Both the position numbers and the translations under genes were made by a program. From contig NZ_MNBW01000009.1 of NCBI RefSeq assembly GCF_001879715.1, positions 1 to 64,000 on the forward strand: DNA of 64,000 bases, given 5' to 3'. The notes beneath the pieces are model-generated. The model saw nothing but the letters and a program-made list of their open reading frames with translations. It searched no databases and was not told where the DNA came from. How positions within the stretch are numbered: the first letter of the stretch is position 1; every line of letters starts with the position of its first letter. Below, piece after piece: positions 1 through 7,963 of this stretch. The stretch comes from Nioella nitratireducens. Its GTDB lineage: Bacteria; Pseudomonadota; Alphaproteobacteria; Rhodobacterales; Rhodobacteraceae.

Positions 1-1
1 G

Positions 2-415
2 GCCTGGCGCATCTCGAACACGCTGGAGGCCGACTTCTGTGTCGAGGCACTGAACGAGGCCATCCACAAGTTCGGGCCGCCCGAGATAATGAATACCGAT
101 CAGGGATCGCAGTTCACGTCCTTTGCATGGACAGACCGACTGCGCAGGAGCGGTGTGCGGATCTCGATGGACGGAAAGGGGCGCTTCCTGGACAATATCT
201 TCATCGAGCGGCTCTGGCGGACCCTGAAATACGAGTGCGTCTACCTGCATGCTTGGGAAACCGGATCAGAGGCGAAAGCCGGTGTCGGCAGGTGGATCGA
301 GTTCTACAACCGCAAGCGCCCCCATTCCGCCCTTGGCGGCAAACCCCCGGCCGTGGTCTACTGGCTGCGAAAAGACGAAACCCAAACCGGTCAGCAGGTG
401 CAACGAGTAGCTTGA
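2..415 (+). CDS. IS3-family transposase (OrfB, integrase core), 5' end outside window
   Basis: This is the C-terminal part of a DDE/RNase H-fold transposase that cuts and joins IS3-family ends. The frame is open from the first bases of the window (AWRISNTLEADFC...) through to the TGA at 413-415. The second catalytic Asp is seen in NTDQGSQF, and the catalytic Glu in the DNIFIERLWRTLKYE block. The C-terminal FYNRKRPHSALGG motif is also typical of the family. No frameshift or stop is seen in the visible part, so this half looks intact. The first catalytic Asp and the OrfA part lie to the left of the window. Confidence 0.9.
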   Translation, partial: AWRISNTLEADFCVEALNEAIHKFGPPEIMNTDQGSQFTSFAWTDRLRRSGVRISMDGKGRFLDNIFIERLWRTLKYECVYLHAWETGSEAKAGVGRWIEFYNRKRPHSALGGKPPAVVYWLRKDETQTGQQVQRVA

Positions 416-431
416 TTTACGCCAGATCCTG

Positions 432-454
432 TCCAACCGATGGGGAGTAGCTCA
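432..454 (-). repeat. Right terminal inverted repeat of the IS3-family element
   Basis: Read inward on the minus strand the end starts TGAGCTACTCCCCATCGG. The TG terminal dinucleotide and the position just after the transposase stop fit an IS3-family right inverted repeat. The matching left repeat is outside the window, so its inner limit is approximate. Confidence 0.6.
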
Positions 455-496
455 GAGGGCGGAACCGCTCGCCGTCCGGTGCACAAGCATCTTCAT
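452..496 (-). pseudogene. 5' fragment of a gene cut off by the IS3 element
   Basis: An ATG at 494-496 overlaps the TGA of the upstream gene (ATGA junction) and is preceded by a strong AAGGAGG ribosome binding site, so it is a real translation start. Only 14 codons (MKMLVHRTASGSAL) remain. The stop codon at 452-454 is supplied by the terminal TGA of the IS element. The rest of the gene must lie beyond the element or be lost. Too little is left to name it. Confidence 0.55.
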
Positions 497-843
497 GCTG
501 CCACCTCCTTTTTACCGATGTGCCGGAAGAATGCCGCGCGATCCTGGGCGCTCATGGCCTCGAAGGATGCGAGGGCGTATGCCTTGATTTCGGAGCGGTT
601 GGCGTGAGAGGCCCAAAGACGCGCTTCATCCATGCCACCAAAGAGGGGCGGCACTGGCACGCCAGCCGATCCTATGGCGGCAGCCGCCGTTGCCTCGGCT
701 TTGTCCTGGGCGAGTGTCGTCAGAGCGGCGAATGCCAGCCCGGCGCGCTCGGTTTCTGAAAGCCGAGCGGCAGAAAGAAGGCGGAAATTCATCCAGGCTT
801 CGATAGTGCCAAGCGTCAGACAATAGCCGAGCGCCCGCGCCAT
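493..843 (-). CDS. Hypothetical protein, first gene of an IS-interrupted pair
   Basis: A 116-residue Ala-rich, probably helical protein (MARALGYCLTLGT... to HIGKKEVAA). I do not recognise the family. The frame runs upstream to about 1023, but that extension passes through a tRNA-like sequence and is unlikely to be native, so the ATG at 841-843 is used here. No good ribosome binding site precedes it, so the true N-terminus may have been lost at a recombination joint. The stop overlaps the start of the IS-truncated gene downstream. That coupling, together with the IS and the tRNA-like end, suggests remains of a mobile island. Confidence 0.5.
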   Translation of the reverse strand: MARALGYCLTLGTIEAWMNFRLLSAARLSETERAGLAFAALTTLAQDKAEATAAAAIGSAGVPVPPLFGGMDEARLWASHANRSEIKAYALASFEAMSAQDRAAFFRHIGKKEVAA

Positions 844-1001
844 GCGCTTGTGCTCGGGCTTGATGTAATGGCTGAGGCTCGAGGTGGCGCGGCGGGTGTT
901 CTTGTGTCCCGAACGCCCCTCTAACCCATTGTTCTCAAATGCGCCGAAATCGGGCTGTGTGTCCCAGCTTGACCCCTGAAATTGCTTAGGAAATTGGCGA
1001 A

Positions 1002-1024
1002 GTTCGAATCCTGCCGGGGTCACC
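1002..1024 (+). other. tRNA 3'-end-like sequence, possible attachment (att) site
   Basis: GTTCGAATCCTGC followed by CGGGGTC-A-CC has the layout of a tRNA T-loop (1003-1009), 3' half of the T-stem (1010-1014), acceptor strand (1015-1021), discriminator base and CC. The bases to the left do not complete the T-stem, so there is no whole tRNA here. It separates the IS/unknown-gene region from conserved chromosomal genes that start at 1045, as expected for the duplicated tRNA end left by a site-specific integration. The tRNA identity is not determined. A 7-bp inverted repeat (970-976 with 1016-1022) is an alternative reading. Confidence 0.4.
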
Positions 1025-1044
1025 CTGTTTCCGGTTTGCCAGCC

Positions 1045-2235
1045 TTAGTCGAGGATCATAACCAGACCCTCGCGCACGAGGCGGCGGATCAGCACGGCGC
1101 GGCCTTCGGTGTCAAGGTCGCCGGGCAGGTCGCCCAAGGTGAAGCGCGGGGTTGTGATGGCGTAGGTCAGCGGGTCTTTCGCATAGGCGGGCAGAGTGAT
1201 GACTGTGCCTTGGCACGAGAGGCCGACGCTGTCGTCTTCTCCGTCTTTTCCGGGCGTGTCGGTAAGGCGATAGATCAGGTTCGGACGCGCGCCGAGGGCG
1301 GTGGATTCGTTCAGCCCGTCCATGCGGGAGAGCTGCGCCATCTGGTTATGGGCGCGCGGCAGGCGGGTTCCGATGAAATCGGCACTGAATTCGTTCAGGA
1401 TCGGCGGCAGGGTGGCGCCCGAGATACGCCCCAGAAGAGCGGCGAATTTGGCCTCGGCGCCGGACATGTCAAAGCCTTCGTTGGCGAAACCGGGCGGCAG
1501 GCTTTCGCGGAAGGCGGAGTCGTTCAGCGCCAGCTTGCGCACCGCCTCGACCATCACGTCGGCCCAGGACCGGGTCATCAGGCCGGTTGTGATGTGCAGC
1601 GAGGTTTGATCGGTCGAAACCGCGTCATGGGTCAGACCGCGTGGCACATAGACCATATCGCCCGGTTCCAGAACGAAGCGGTCGGTTTCCTCGCCGATCG
1701 GCACGTCATGGGGGTTGAAGCCCTGTTCCTGCAACGGCAGGTGCACCGGTGTGTCGTAGATGCGCCATTCCTTGGTGCCTTCGACTTGCAACACCAGCAC
1801 GTCATGGCCGTCGTAGTGCGCCTTGAAGCCCTGGCTATGGGCCGGGGTCAGGTAGATGTTGGTCTGGACCCGGGCGGAAAAGACTTTTTCCAAGGCGCGG
1901 CAGAACTCGGCCAGCTTCGGCAGCCGTTCCTGCAAGTTCGACATGATGATGGTCGCGCCCTCGTCGAACAGCTTGCTGACGGACAGCGGATCGGTGAAGC
2001 CGCTTTCATAGGCGAAATCGGCTGCGGTAATGTCCCGGTCGGCCTGCACGACATTCACCTCGGGCGTGCTGAGGCCGAGGGTGGTGACGGCCCAGTCAAT
2101 GTCGGCTGTGGACAGCAGGCTGGAGTAGTAGTCAGGTTGCCCCCGGCGGATGACGAGGTGCTTTTTCTCAAAACTGTCGGCGAAGAAGGCGTCACGTGTG
2201 ACCGGGGCAATCACCTGATCGAAACTCATGGACAT
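1045..2235 (-). CDS. Cupin-like / JmjC-domain protein (ribosomal oxygenase-like)
   Basis: A 396-residue protein of the Cupin_4 (JmjC, YcfD/RoxA-like) group, Fe(II)- and 2-oxoglutarate-dependent oxygenases that hydroxylate protein side chains such as those of ribosomal proteins. The HxD metal motif is at His140-Asp142 (KAHYDGHDV) and the distal His is about residue 203 (GLTHDAV), with PGDMVYVPRG between them. The family fits, but the substrate cannot be read from sequence. The start is placed at the ATG 2233-2235 because GGAG lies 10 bases upstream. A longer open frame to 2358 lacks such a site and would enter the divergent promoter region. It stands alone, divergent from the small secreted protein genes. 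Confidence 0.8.
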   Translation of the reverse strand: MSMSFDQVIAPVTRDAFFADSFEKKHLVIRRGQPDYYSSLLSTADIDWAVTTLGLSTPEVNVVQADRDITAADFAYESGFTDPLSVSKLFDEGATIIMSNLQERLPKLAEFCRALEKVFSARVQTNIYLTPAHSQGFKAHYDGHDVLVLQVEGTKEWRIYDTPVHLPLQEQGFNPHDVPIGEETDRFVLEPGDMVYVPRGLTHDAVSTDQTSLHITTGLMTRSWADVMVEAVRKLALNDSAFRESLPPGFANEGFDMSGAEAKFAALLGRISGATLPPILNEFSADFIGTRLPRAHNQMAQLSRMDGLNESTALGARPNLIYRLTDTPGKDGEDDSVGLSCQGTVITLPAYAKDPLTYAITTPRFTLGDLPGDLDTEGRAVLIRRLVREGLVMILD

Positions 2236-2335
2236 CTTTGGCGGTCTCCAATGGCAATATGATGCTTTTTTGTAGCTATGCGCAGATTTTGTGTTGGTGC
2301 AACGGTCGTTGGAACGTAGGTCGGTCTCAAAGATA

Positions 2336-2364
2336 TTGACCGGATTGCGGGAAGCCACTATACT
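2336..2364 (+). promoter_or_regulatory. Sigma-70-type promoter for the first small secreted protein gene
   Basis: TTGACC at 2336-2341, a 17-base spacer and TATACT at 2359-2364 form a near-consensus housekeeping promoter. Transcription would begin near 2371 and leave a leader of about 40 bases before the ATG at 2413. Confidence 0.6.
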
Positions 2365-2412
2365 TCGTGTGTTTTATACATACACATAAGGCAGCGCGAA
2401 AGGCCACCTGAA

Positions 2413-2700
2413 ATGACGAAGACCCCCAAAAAAGATCAGAAGTCCCTGACCGACGCAGATATCTCGACCGCCCGCCCGGCGCGTCGCGCGTTCCTGGGCC
2501 TGATGGCCGCCGGTGGCGGCGCGGCCATTGTGGCCCTGACCCCCACCAATGCACAGGCCGCTGACATCGACAACGGCTCTTGGACCGACAACGGTGCCTG
2601 CCCGCGCGGCAGCGGCGGCGTTTACTCCGGCTACACCGACAGCGACAACGGCAACCTGACCGATGCCGCCGGTTATGGTCGCGGTGCGCCCTACTGCTGA
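2413..2700 (+). CDS. Small exported protein with Tat-like signal and Asp-rich repeats (copy 1)
   Basis: A 95-residue protein I cannot assign to a named family. A long charged N-region is followed by ARRAFLGLMAAGG, which resembles a twin-arginine signal, and an AQA-A cleavage site near residue 50. The predicted mature part (about 46 residues) has two D-x-D-x-G-x3-D units (DIDNGSWTD and DSDNGNLTD) that resemble Ca2+-binding loops. It has one Cys in ACPRG and one as the last residue after a GYGRG motif. A close paralogue follows at 2803. It has its own strong promoter and a hairpin downstream. Export and metal binding are inferences. Confidence 0.75.
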   Translation: MTKTPKKDQKSLTDADISTARPARRAFLGLMAAGGGAAIVALTPTNAQAADIDNGSWTDNGACPRGSGGVYSGYTDSDNGNLTDAAGYGRGAPYC

Positions 2701-2749
2701 GGTGTTGCCTTTGCCTCGCTAACACTGCGGGCTGACTATGATACACTCT

Positions 2750-2790
2750 ATCCGCGCAGGGCCATTTGGCTTGCGCGGATCGTTTCTTTT
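2750..2790 (+). terminator. Hairpin with T-rich tail between the two paralogues
   Basis: ATCCGCGCA (2750-2758) pairs with TGCGCGGAT (2772-2780), with a further GCC/GGC pairing inside, and is followed by CGTTTCTTTT. It can act as an intrinsic terminator after copy 1. Because the second gene starts only 12 bases after the T-tract, and a TATGAT box lies upstream at 2737, it could instead be a leader hairpin that controls copy 2. Confidence 0.6.
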
Positions 2791-2802
2791 CGGGGGGGCG
2801 GA

Positions 2803-3069
2803 ATGTCTGGAACCAACAAGACGCTGACAGAGGATGATATCGTGTCGCGCCCGGCGCGGCGGTGGGTTCTGGGGCTGGCCGTGGCTGGCGGGGCGATGGC
2901 CCTGATGCCGACGCGGGCGCAGGCCGCCGATGGCGATACCGGTTCCTGGACCGATGGCACGGCCTGCCCGCGCGGGCCGGGCGGTACCTGGACCGGCGCC
3001 ACCGACAGCGACAATGGCGCGATCTCGGATCGCAGCGGCTATGGCCGGGGGCAGCCCAATTCTTGCTGA
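2803..3069 (+). CDS. Small exported protein with Tat-like signal and Asp-rich repeats (copy 2)
   Basis: An 88-residue paralogue of the preceding gene. It has the same plan: SRPARRWVLGLAVAGG (RR signal, weaker than copy 1), an AQA-A cleavage site, then a mature region of about 47 residues with DGDTGSWTD and DSDNGAISD repeats, ACPRG, GYGRG and a C-terminal Cys. The spacing between Cys residues differs by one residue from copy 1. A G-rich stretch (GGGGGGGCGGA) just before the ATG serves as ribosome binding site. Conservation of the repeats, both Cys and GYGRG between the two copies shows these are the functional parts. Function unknown. Confidence 0.75.
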   Translation: MSGTNKTLTEDDIVSRPARRWVLGLAVAGGAMALMPTRAQAADGDTGSWTDGTACPRGPGGTWTGATDSDNGAISDRSGYGRGQPNSC

Positions 3070-3075
3070 CGGGGC

Positions 3076-3780
3076 TCAGATCATCTTGATGACGTCCTTG
3101 TCGATGGCCAGCATATAACCCCGACGGGCAATGTTCTTGACCAGAAGTTCGCTGACCATCTGGTTTCCGAGCGTGTCGCGCAGGCGCTTGATGCGGGTCG
3201 CACCGGCAGCCTCTTCGCAATCGGCGGCGGCCTTGCCTGACACCATTGATTCGATCTCGGCCCCCGACAACACGTCGTCGTCCATTCGCGCCTCGGCCAG
3301 CACGGCGAGGGTTTCCATCGCGGCGGCGGTCAGCTTGAATTCCATGTTGTTGAGGTACACCACGCCTTCTTCACGGCTGACCACCAGCGACGAGACCTGA
3401 ATGCCCGATTTCTCGATTTCGTGCATCCGGCGGTTGAGCGTGATGATCGTGACCAGAAAGACAAGGCAGGCCACCAGAAGCGCCGTGGCGAAAAGGATCA
3501 GGACGAAGATGATGGCCCGATAGCTGGCGAGCACCTTGGAAAAGGTGGTGCCGGATTGGGCGAGGATTTCCAGAATCCGGATCGACTCGGTCGTCGTCAA
3601 TGCATCGTTGACGAGGAAGATCTCGCGCACCGCGTCGTTGAACTCGTTGGCGTCCGGAAGATAGGAAAACAGCAAGACCGCCGCCACCGTAAGGATGGCG
3701 ACGACTGCGACGATCCCAAGCTGGATGACTCGGGTGGCGGTGATCCGCGATTCAGAAGCGGAGGTAGTATTGTCCTGCAC
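3076..3780 (-). CDS. Membrane-anchored winged-helix regulator (C-terminal DNA-binding domain)
   Basis: A 234-residue protein with a transmembrane helix (about residues 18-40), a short presumably periplasmic loop of some 45 residues, a second helix (about 90-115), then a cytoplasmic C-terminal domain ending VKNIARRGYMLAI. That domain has the look of an OmpR/PhoB-type winged helix (FKLTAAAMETL, IKRLRDTLG). ToxR-type regulators place this domain at the N-terminus, so the order is reversed here. The start is the GTG at 3778-3780, which has GAGGAG a few bases upstream; the longer open frame lacks support. It overlaps the 3' end of the exported-protein gene at 3752-4033 by 29 bases, so the two are probably co-transcribed. 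It ends next to the two secreted-protein genes, which are candidate targets. Confidence 0.7.
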   Translation of the reverse strand: MQDNTTSASESRITATRVIQLGIVAVVAILTVAAVLLFSYLPDANEFNDAVREIFLVNDALTTTESIRILEILAQSGTTFSKVLASYRAIIFVLILFATALLVACLVFLVTIITLNRRMHEIEKSGIQVSSLVVSREEGVVYLNNMEFKLTAAAMETLAVLAEARMDDDVLSGAEIESMVSGKAAADCEEAAGATRIKRLRDTLGNQMVSELLVKNIARRGYMLAIDKDVIKMI

Positions 3781-4033
3781 GTGCTCTCCTCGAATCCAAC
3801 CCGGCCTCGTCAAAGACCGACATGACTTCCAGAAGTTGCCAGCCGCCCGTGAGACGGCCCGAGATATAGGACTGGGCTGCGCCGACAGAGCAGGCATTCG
3901 CTGGCAACTCAATCACACCGTAATGCAGGCGGAGCGGGTTATCCATCGTTGCCTTGTAGTCGGCGTAGCAGTTTGCGTTGGCCGCGGTGGCGATGCCCAG
4001 AAGGGCGAGGGAGAGGAGAAGCTGTTTCATCAT
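3752..4033 (-). CDS. Small exported protein, conserved hypothetical
   Basis: A 93-residue protein with a clear Sec signal peptide (MMKQLLLSLALLGIATAANA) and a short mature part with two Cys (NCYADY and NACSV) that could form a disulfide. The LHYGVIELP core followed by a GGW-LL--MSVF stretch resembles conserved hypothetical proteins I associate with Rhodobacteraceae, but I know no function. GGGAACC precedes the ATG. It lies upstream of, and overlaps, the membrane winged-helix regulator, so it may be part of the same signalling unit. Confidence 0.7.
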   Translation of the reverse strand: MMKQLLLSLALLGIATAANANCYADYKATMDNPLRLHYGVIELPANACSVGAAQSYISGRLTGGWQLLEVMSVFDEAGLDSRRARAGQYYLRF

Positions 4034-4219
4034 GGTTCCCAGTTAGGGCGAACCGGCGTGGTCATTCAATATCAAGGGTTTGCGCGTGCCATGTTATTCG
4101 ATAGCGGGGCGCTGATATTGCCTGTCCGAGTGGCTTGGATGGATTGTGGACAAGGACCGCGACTCTTGCGGTTTTTCATGACCTGTTCCCATCCCTCCTT
4201 GAAGACCCGGAGAAAACCC

Positions 4220-4723
4220 ATGTTGAAATCCCTTCCCAAGCGCGTCGCTGCCCTGGGTCTGGCCGCAACCATCGCCGTCACGGGCGTAGCCGCCAGTTCC
4301 TCGCCCGCGCGTGCCGATAACGATAACCTTTTGCGATTCCTCGGTGGCGCAGCCGCCATTGCCATCATTGCCGGTGCCGTCGAAGCCAACCGCAACACGC
4401 GCCATCACGGCCACACCTATGTGCCCGCGCAGCCGCCGGTGACCCGCTATGGCTACGGCTATGGCTACACGCCGCCACCGCCGCCGCCGGTTCCCGTGCC
4501 GCTGTTGCCGAACCGGCGCCTGACCCTGCCCGGATCGTGCTTCAACTGGTTCGAGGGCCCCAATGGCCGCGTGCGTGGCTTTGGCGCGCATTGCCTCTAC
4601 CAGCACGGCAACGGCTACGCGTCCCTGCCCAACAGCTGCCGGGACGAAGTGTTCACCTATCACGGTTGGCGCGATGTCTATGACGCGCAGTGCCTGTATC
4701 GCCACGGCTACGTCCGGTCGTGA
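4220..4723 (+). CDS. Hypothetical exported protein with Gly/Tyr and poly-Pro linker
   Basis: A 167-residue protein. A signal peptide (MLKSLPKRVAALGLAATIAVTGVAA...ARA) is followed by a hydrophobic stretch (FLGGAAAIAIIAGAVEA), a His-rich segment, a GYGYGYT/Pro-rich linker and a C-terminal region with four Cys (SCFNWF, HCLYQHG, SCRDEV, QCLYRHG). The two CLYxHG units look like an internal repeat, likely disulfide-bonded in the periplasm. GGAG lies 8 bases before the ATG chosen; upstream ATGs in the same frame would remove the signal peptide from the N-terminus. Function unknown. Confidence 0.75.
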   Translation: MLKSLPKRVAALGLAATIAVTGVAASSSPARADNDNLLRFLGGAAAIAIIAGAVEANRNTRHHGHTYVPAQPPVTRYGYGYGYTPPPPPPVPVPLLPNRRLTLPGSCFNWFEGPNGRVRGFGAHCLYQHGNGYASLPNSCRDEVFTYHGWRDVYDAQCLYRHGYVRS

Positions 4724-4819
4724 CCTGACCCCCTTTCGAGCAGGGCCAAGGCGGGCGGCGGGGTTTGACCTCGCCGCCATTTTGCTTGTGCCGCTGACCC
4801 TCGCATGGTTTCTGAGGGC

Positions 4820-5440
4820 ATGAGCGACGGACCCGATCTTTTCTTTGAAATTCAGGCTGGTGGTCGTGTGGCCGGGGTGGACGAGGTCGGGCGCGGCCCG
4901 CTGGCTGGCCCGGTGACGGCGGCGGCCGTGGTGCTGAACCCCGCCGCCATTCCCGAAGGGCTGAACGATTCCAAGAAGCTGACGGCCCGCAAGCGCACGG
5001 CATTGATCGAGCTTTTGCTGGCGCATGCCGAGGTCTCGCTCGGGTGGGCCAGCGTCGAGGAAATCGACGCACTGAACATCCGCAACGCGACGTTTCTGGC
5101 GATGCAGAGGGCACTGGCGGGCTTGGCCCAGGTCGATCACGCGCTGATTGACGGCAACGCGATTCCCCCCGACCTGCCATGCCCCGCAACGGCCATCGTG
5201 AAAGGCGACGGGCGCAGCCTGTCCATCTCGGCGGCCTCGATCGCGGCGAAGGTCGCGCGGGATGATCACATGCGGGCGCTTGGGCAACAGTTTCCGGGTT
5301 ACGGCTGGGACCGGAACGCCGGGTATCCGACAGCGGACCATAGGCAGGCCTTGCTAGATATTGGTGTTAGCCCCCACCATAGACGCAGCTTCAAGCCGGT
5401 CCACAATATCTTGTATCAAGATAAATCTATAACCTCCTGA
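4820..5440 (+). CDS. rnhB: Ribonuclease HII
   Basis: Cleaves RNA in RNA-DNA hybrids and removes misincorporated ribonucleotides. The family signature [16 protein letters not shown] gives the first two acidic catalytic residues (Asp21, Glu22), and LIDGN supplies the next. The C-terminal HHRRSFKP block is also characteristic. At 206 residues it has the usual length. Two ATGs are possible (4805 and 4820); neither has a well-spaced ribosome binding site, and 4820 is preferred because it gives the N-terminal length common in the family. It ends one base inside the first GANTC site of the ccrM control region. Confidence 0.93.
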   Translation: MSDGPDLFFEIQAGGRVAGVDEVGRGPLAGPVTAAAVVLNPAAIPEGLNDSKKLTARKRTALIELLLAHAEVSLGWASVEEIDALNIRNATFLAMQRALAGLAQVDHALIDGNAIPPDLPCPATAIVKGDGRSLSISAASIAAKVARDDHMRALGQQFPGYGWDRNAGYPTADHRQALLDIGVSPHHRRSFKPVHNILYQDKSITS

Positions 5441-5477
5441 TTCAAAAAAGAAATTGACGACGAATCACCTTTGACTC
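5439..5477 (+). promoter_or_regulatory. Cluster of three GANTC sites upstream of ccrM
   Basis: GATTC (5439-5443), GAATC (5462-5466) and GACTC (5473-5477) lie within 39 bases, 55 to 93 bases before the ccrM start. GANTC is the CcrM recognition sequence. The last site overlaps a TTGACT hexamer and TTGACG lies at 5454-5459, both possible -35 elements. Methylation-dependent control of ccrM is known in Caulobacter, and this arrangement suggests the same feedback here. Confidence 0.6.
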
Positions 5478-5516
5478 ATCTTTGGTGGTACAAAACAGCG
5501 CCCAAAAGAGGCGTGA

Positions 5517-6632
<1,116 letters not shown>

Positions 6633-6692
6633 GCGTTCAACAAGAATACCGCCGGTGCCCCGCGGCCTGACCGTCGGGGGCACGCATCCTTG

Positions 6693-6725
6693 CCCCGCCA
6701 ACCCATTGGATTGGCGGGGTCTTTT
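6693..6725 (+). terminator. Intrinsic terminator after ccrM
   Basis: CCCCGCCAA (6693-6701) pairs perfectly with TTGGCGGGG (6711-6719) across a 9-base loop and is followed by TCTTTT. The T-tract is on the plus strand, so it serves ccrM rather than the convergent alkB-type gene. Confidence 0.8.
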
Positions 6726-6744
6726 GGTATCAGGTCGCCCCCTG

Positions 6745-7872
6745 CTACATTGGCGTGCGGCCCTTGTCATAGGCCCGCCAGTCGGTGATTTCAGGATAAT
6801 ACATCTGCCGCCAGCGCTGCACGCGCGGGTTCATCCGCTTGCGCCACAGGCTGGGGACCAGGGCCATTGCCGTCATCGCGGGATAGCCGAGCGGCAATTG
6901 CGGGGCGTCAGCCTCGGAATAGGTTTGCAGCAGCGGAAACCGGCGGCTCGGCTTGTAGTGGTGGTCGGAATGGCGTTGCAGATTGATCAAGAGCCAGTTC
7001 GAGACGCGATGCGAGGCGTTCCAGCTGTGACGCGGCTGCACATGCTCGTATTTGCCGTTTCCAAGGTGTTTGCGGGTCAGGCCGTAGTGCTCGATATAGT
7101 TCGTCAGTTCGAGGAACGAGATGGCGAAAAAGGCTTGCAGCAGGAACAGCGCCAACCCCGGAAGTCCCCCAAGTATCAGAGCCAAAACGATAAATCCGGC
7201 TTGCAGTGCCCAGTAGCGCCAGAACGGGTTGGATTTGTGGTGCCATTGCAGCCCTTTGCGGGCCAGCATCGCTTTTTCCGCCCGGAAGGACGACCGCCAG
7301 CAGGCGGGCAGGATGCGGGCGAAGAAGTGATAAAAACCCTCATTATATCTGGCAGTTACGGGGTCTCGGGGGGTGCCGACATGGACGTGGTGGACCAGCA
7401 GGTGTTCGCTGCGGAAATGGCTGTAGAGGACGGAAGCCATCAAAAGGTCGCCAAGCCAGCGTTCCAGCGGTGGTTTCTGATGCATCAGCTCATGTGCATA
7501 GACGATGCCGACGCCGCCGGACATGATGCCAACCCCATAGAACAACAGGATTTTTTCCCAACCGGCGATTTGTCCGAAATGGGTGACGTACCAGACGAGG
7601 CCCAGTTGGGTGCTGATTTGCAGCGGGAACCAGATGAGTGTGATCAGGCGATACCAAAACAGCCCCGTTTCGGGCGTTTCCGGGTCGGGATTGGCGGTGT
7701 TCAGGCCGCTTGCTGCATCTAAAATAGTTGTCAAAACAATAGCGTAGAGAGGCGTCAGCACCAGTGCCCACCCGCCGACAGTGGCACCGAACCAGACCAG
7801 TGGCACCAGCGCGATGGTGATCCAGAAGGGCAGGGCATTTTGCAGCTTCACAACCTGTTGGGCAGGGATCAT
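6745..7872 (-). CDS. alkB: Alkane 1-monooxygenase (AlkB-type membrane di-iron hydroxylase)
   Basis: Integral membrane non-haem di-iron enzyme that hydroxylates the terminal carbon of medium-chain alkanes using rubredoxin electrons. The histidine boxes are all present: HELMHQ (His127, His131), EHLLVHHVHVG (about 157-164), NYIEHYG (His262) and QRHSDHHY (301-305). Several hydrophobic helices fill residues 15-120 and 222-255. At 375 residues it is somewhat shorter than classic AlkB (about 400) but keeps the metal-ligand pattern. No rubredoxin gene is adjacent. It lies 91 bases downstream of mutY on the same strand. A related xylene- or acyl-lipid hydroxylase role is possible. Confidence 0.85.
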   Translation of the reverse strand: MIPAQQVVKLQNALPFWITIALVPLVWFGATVGGWALVLTPLYAIVLTTILDAASGLNTANPDPETPETGLFWYRLITLIWFPLQISTQLGLVWYVTHFGQIAGWEKILLFYGVGIMSGGVGIVYAHELMHQKPPLERWLGDLLMASVLYSHFRSEHLLVHHVHVGTPRDPVTARYNEGFYHFFARILPACWRSSFRAEKAMLARKGLQWHHKSNPFWRYWALQAGFIVLALILGGLPGLALFLLQAFFAISFLELTNYIEHYGLTRKHLGNGKYEHVQPRHSWNASHRVSNWLLINLQRHSDHHYKPSRRFPLLQTYSEADAPQLPLGYPAMTAMALVPSLWRKRMNPRVQRWRQMYYPEITDWRAYDKGRTPM

Positions 7873-7963
7873 CGCGGGGCCTTTTTGACAGTTGCGTCGG
7901 AAATTTCTGACGGCGGTGTCGGAAAATCTTCACGGATCAGTGTGACCCGAGTTCGGGTTTAGC

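Larger units (their letters stand above)
1..454 (+). mobile_element. IS3-family insertion sequence, right part (left end outside window)
   Basis: The segment holds the C-terminal half of an IS3-type DDE transposase and then a short non-coding tail ending at 454. Read on the minus strand, the end begins TGAGCTACTCCCC, so the element has the TG...CA termini usual for the IS3 family. Just beyond 454 a different gene starts on the minus strand and its frame is broken exactly at this point, which fixes the element border. The left end and any target duplication lie outside the window, so activity cannot be judged. Confidence 0.8.

Noticed and set aside
970-1024. Complete short tRNA formed from GACCCC (971) to GGGGTC (1021)
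   Set aside because: Only about 50 bases lie between the ends, with no D-arm or anticodon arm, and the T-stem does not pair. A truncated tRNA end is the more reasonable reading.
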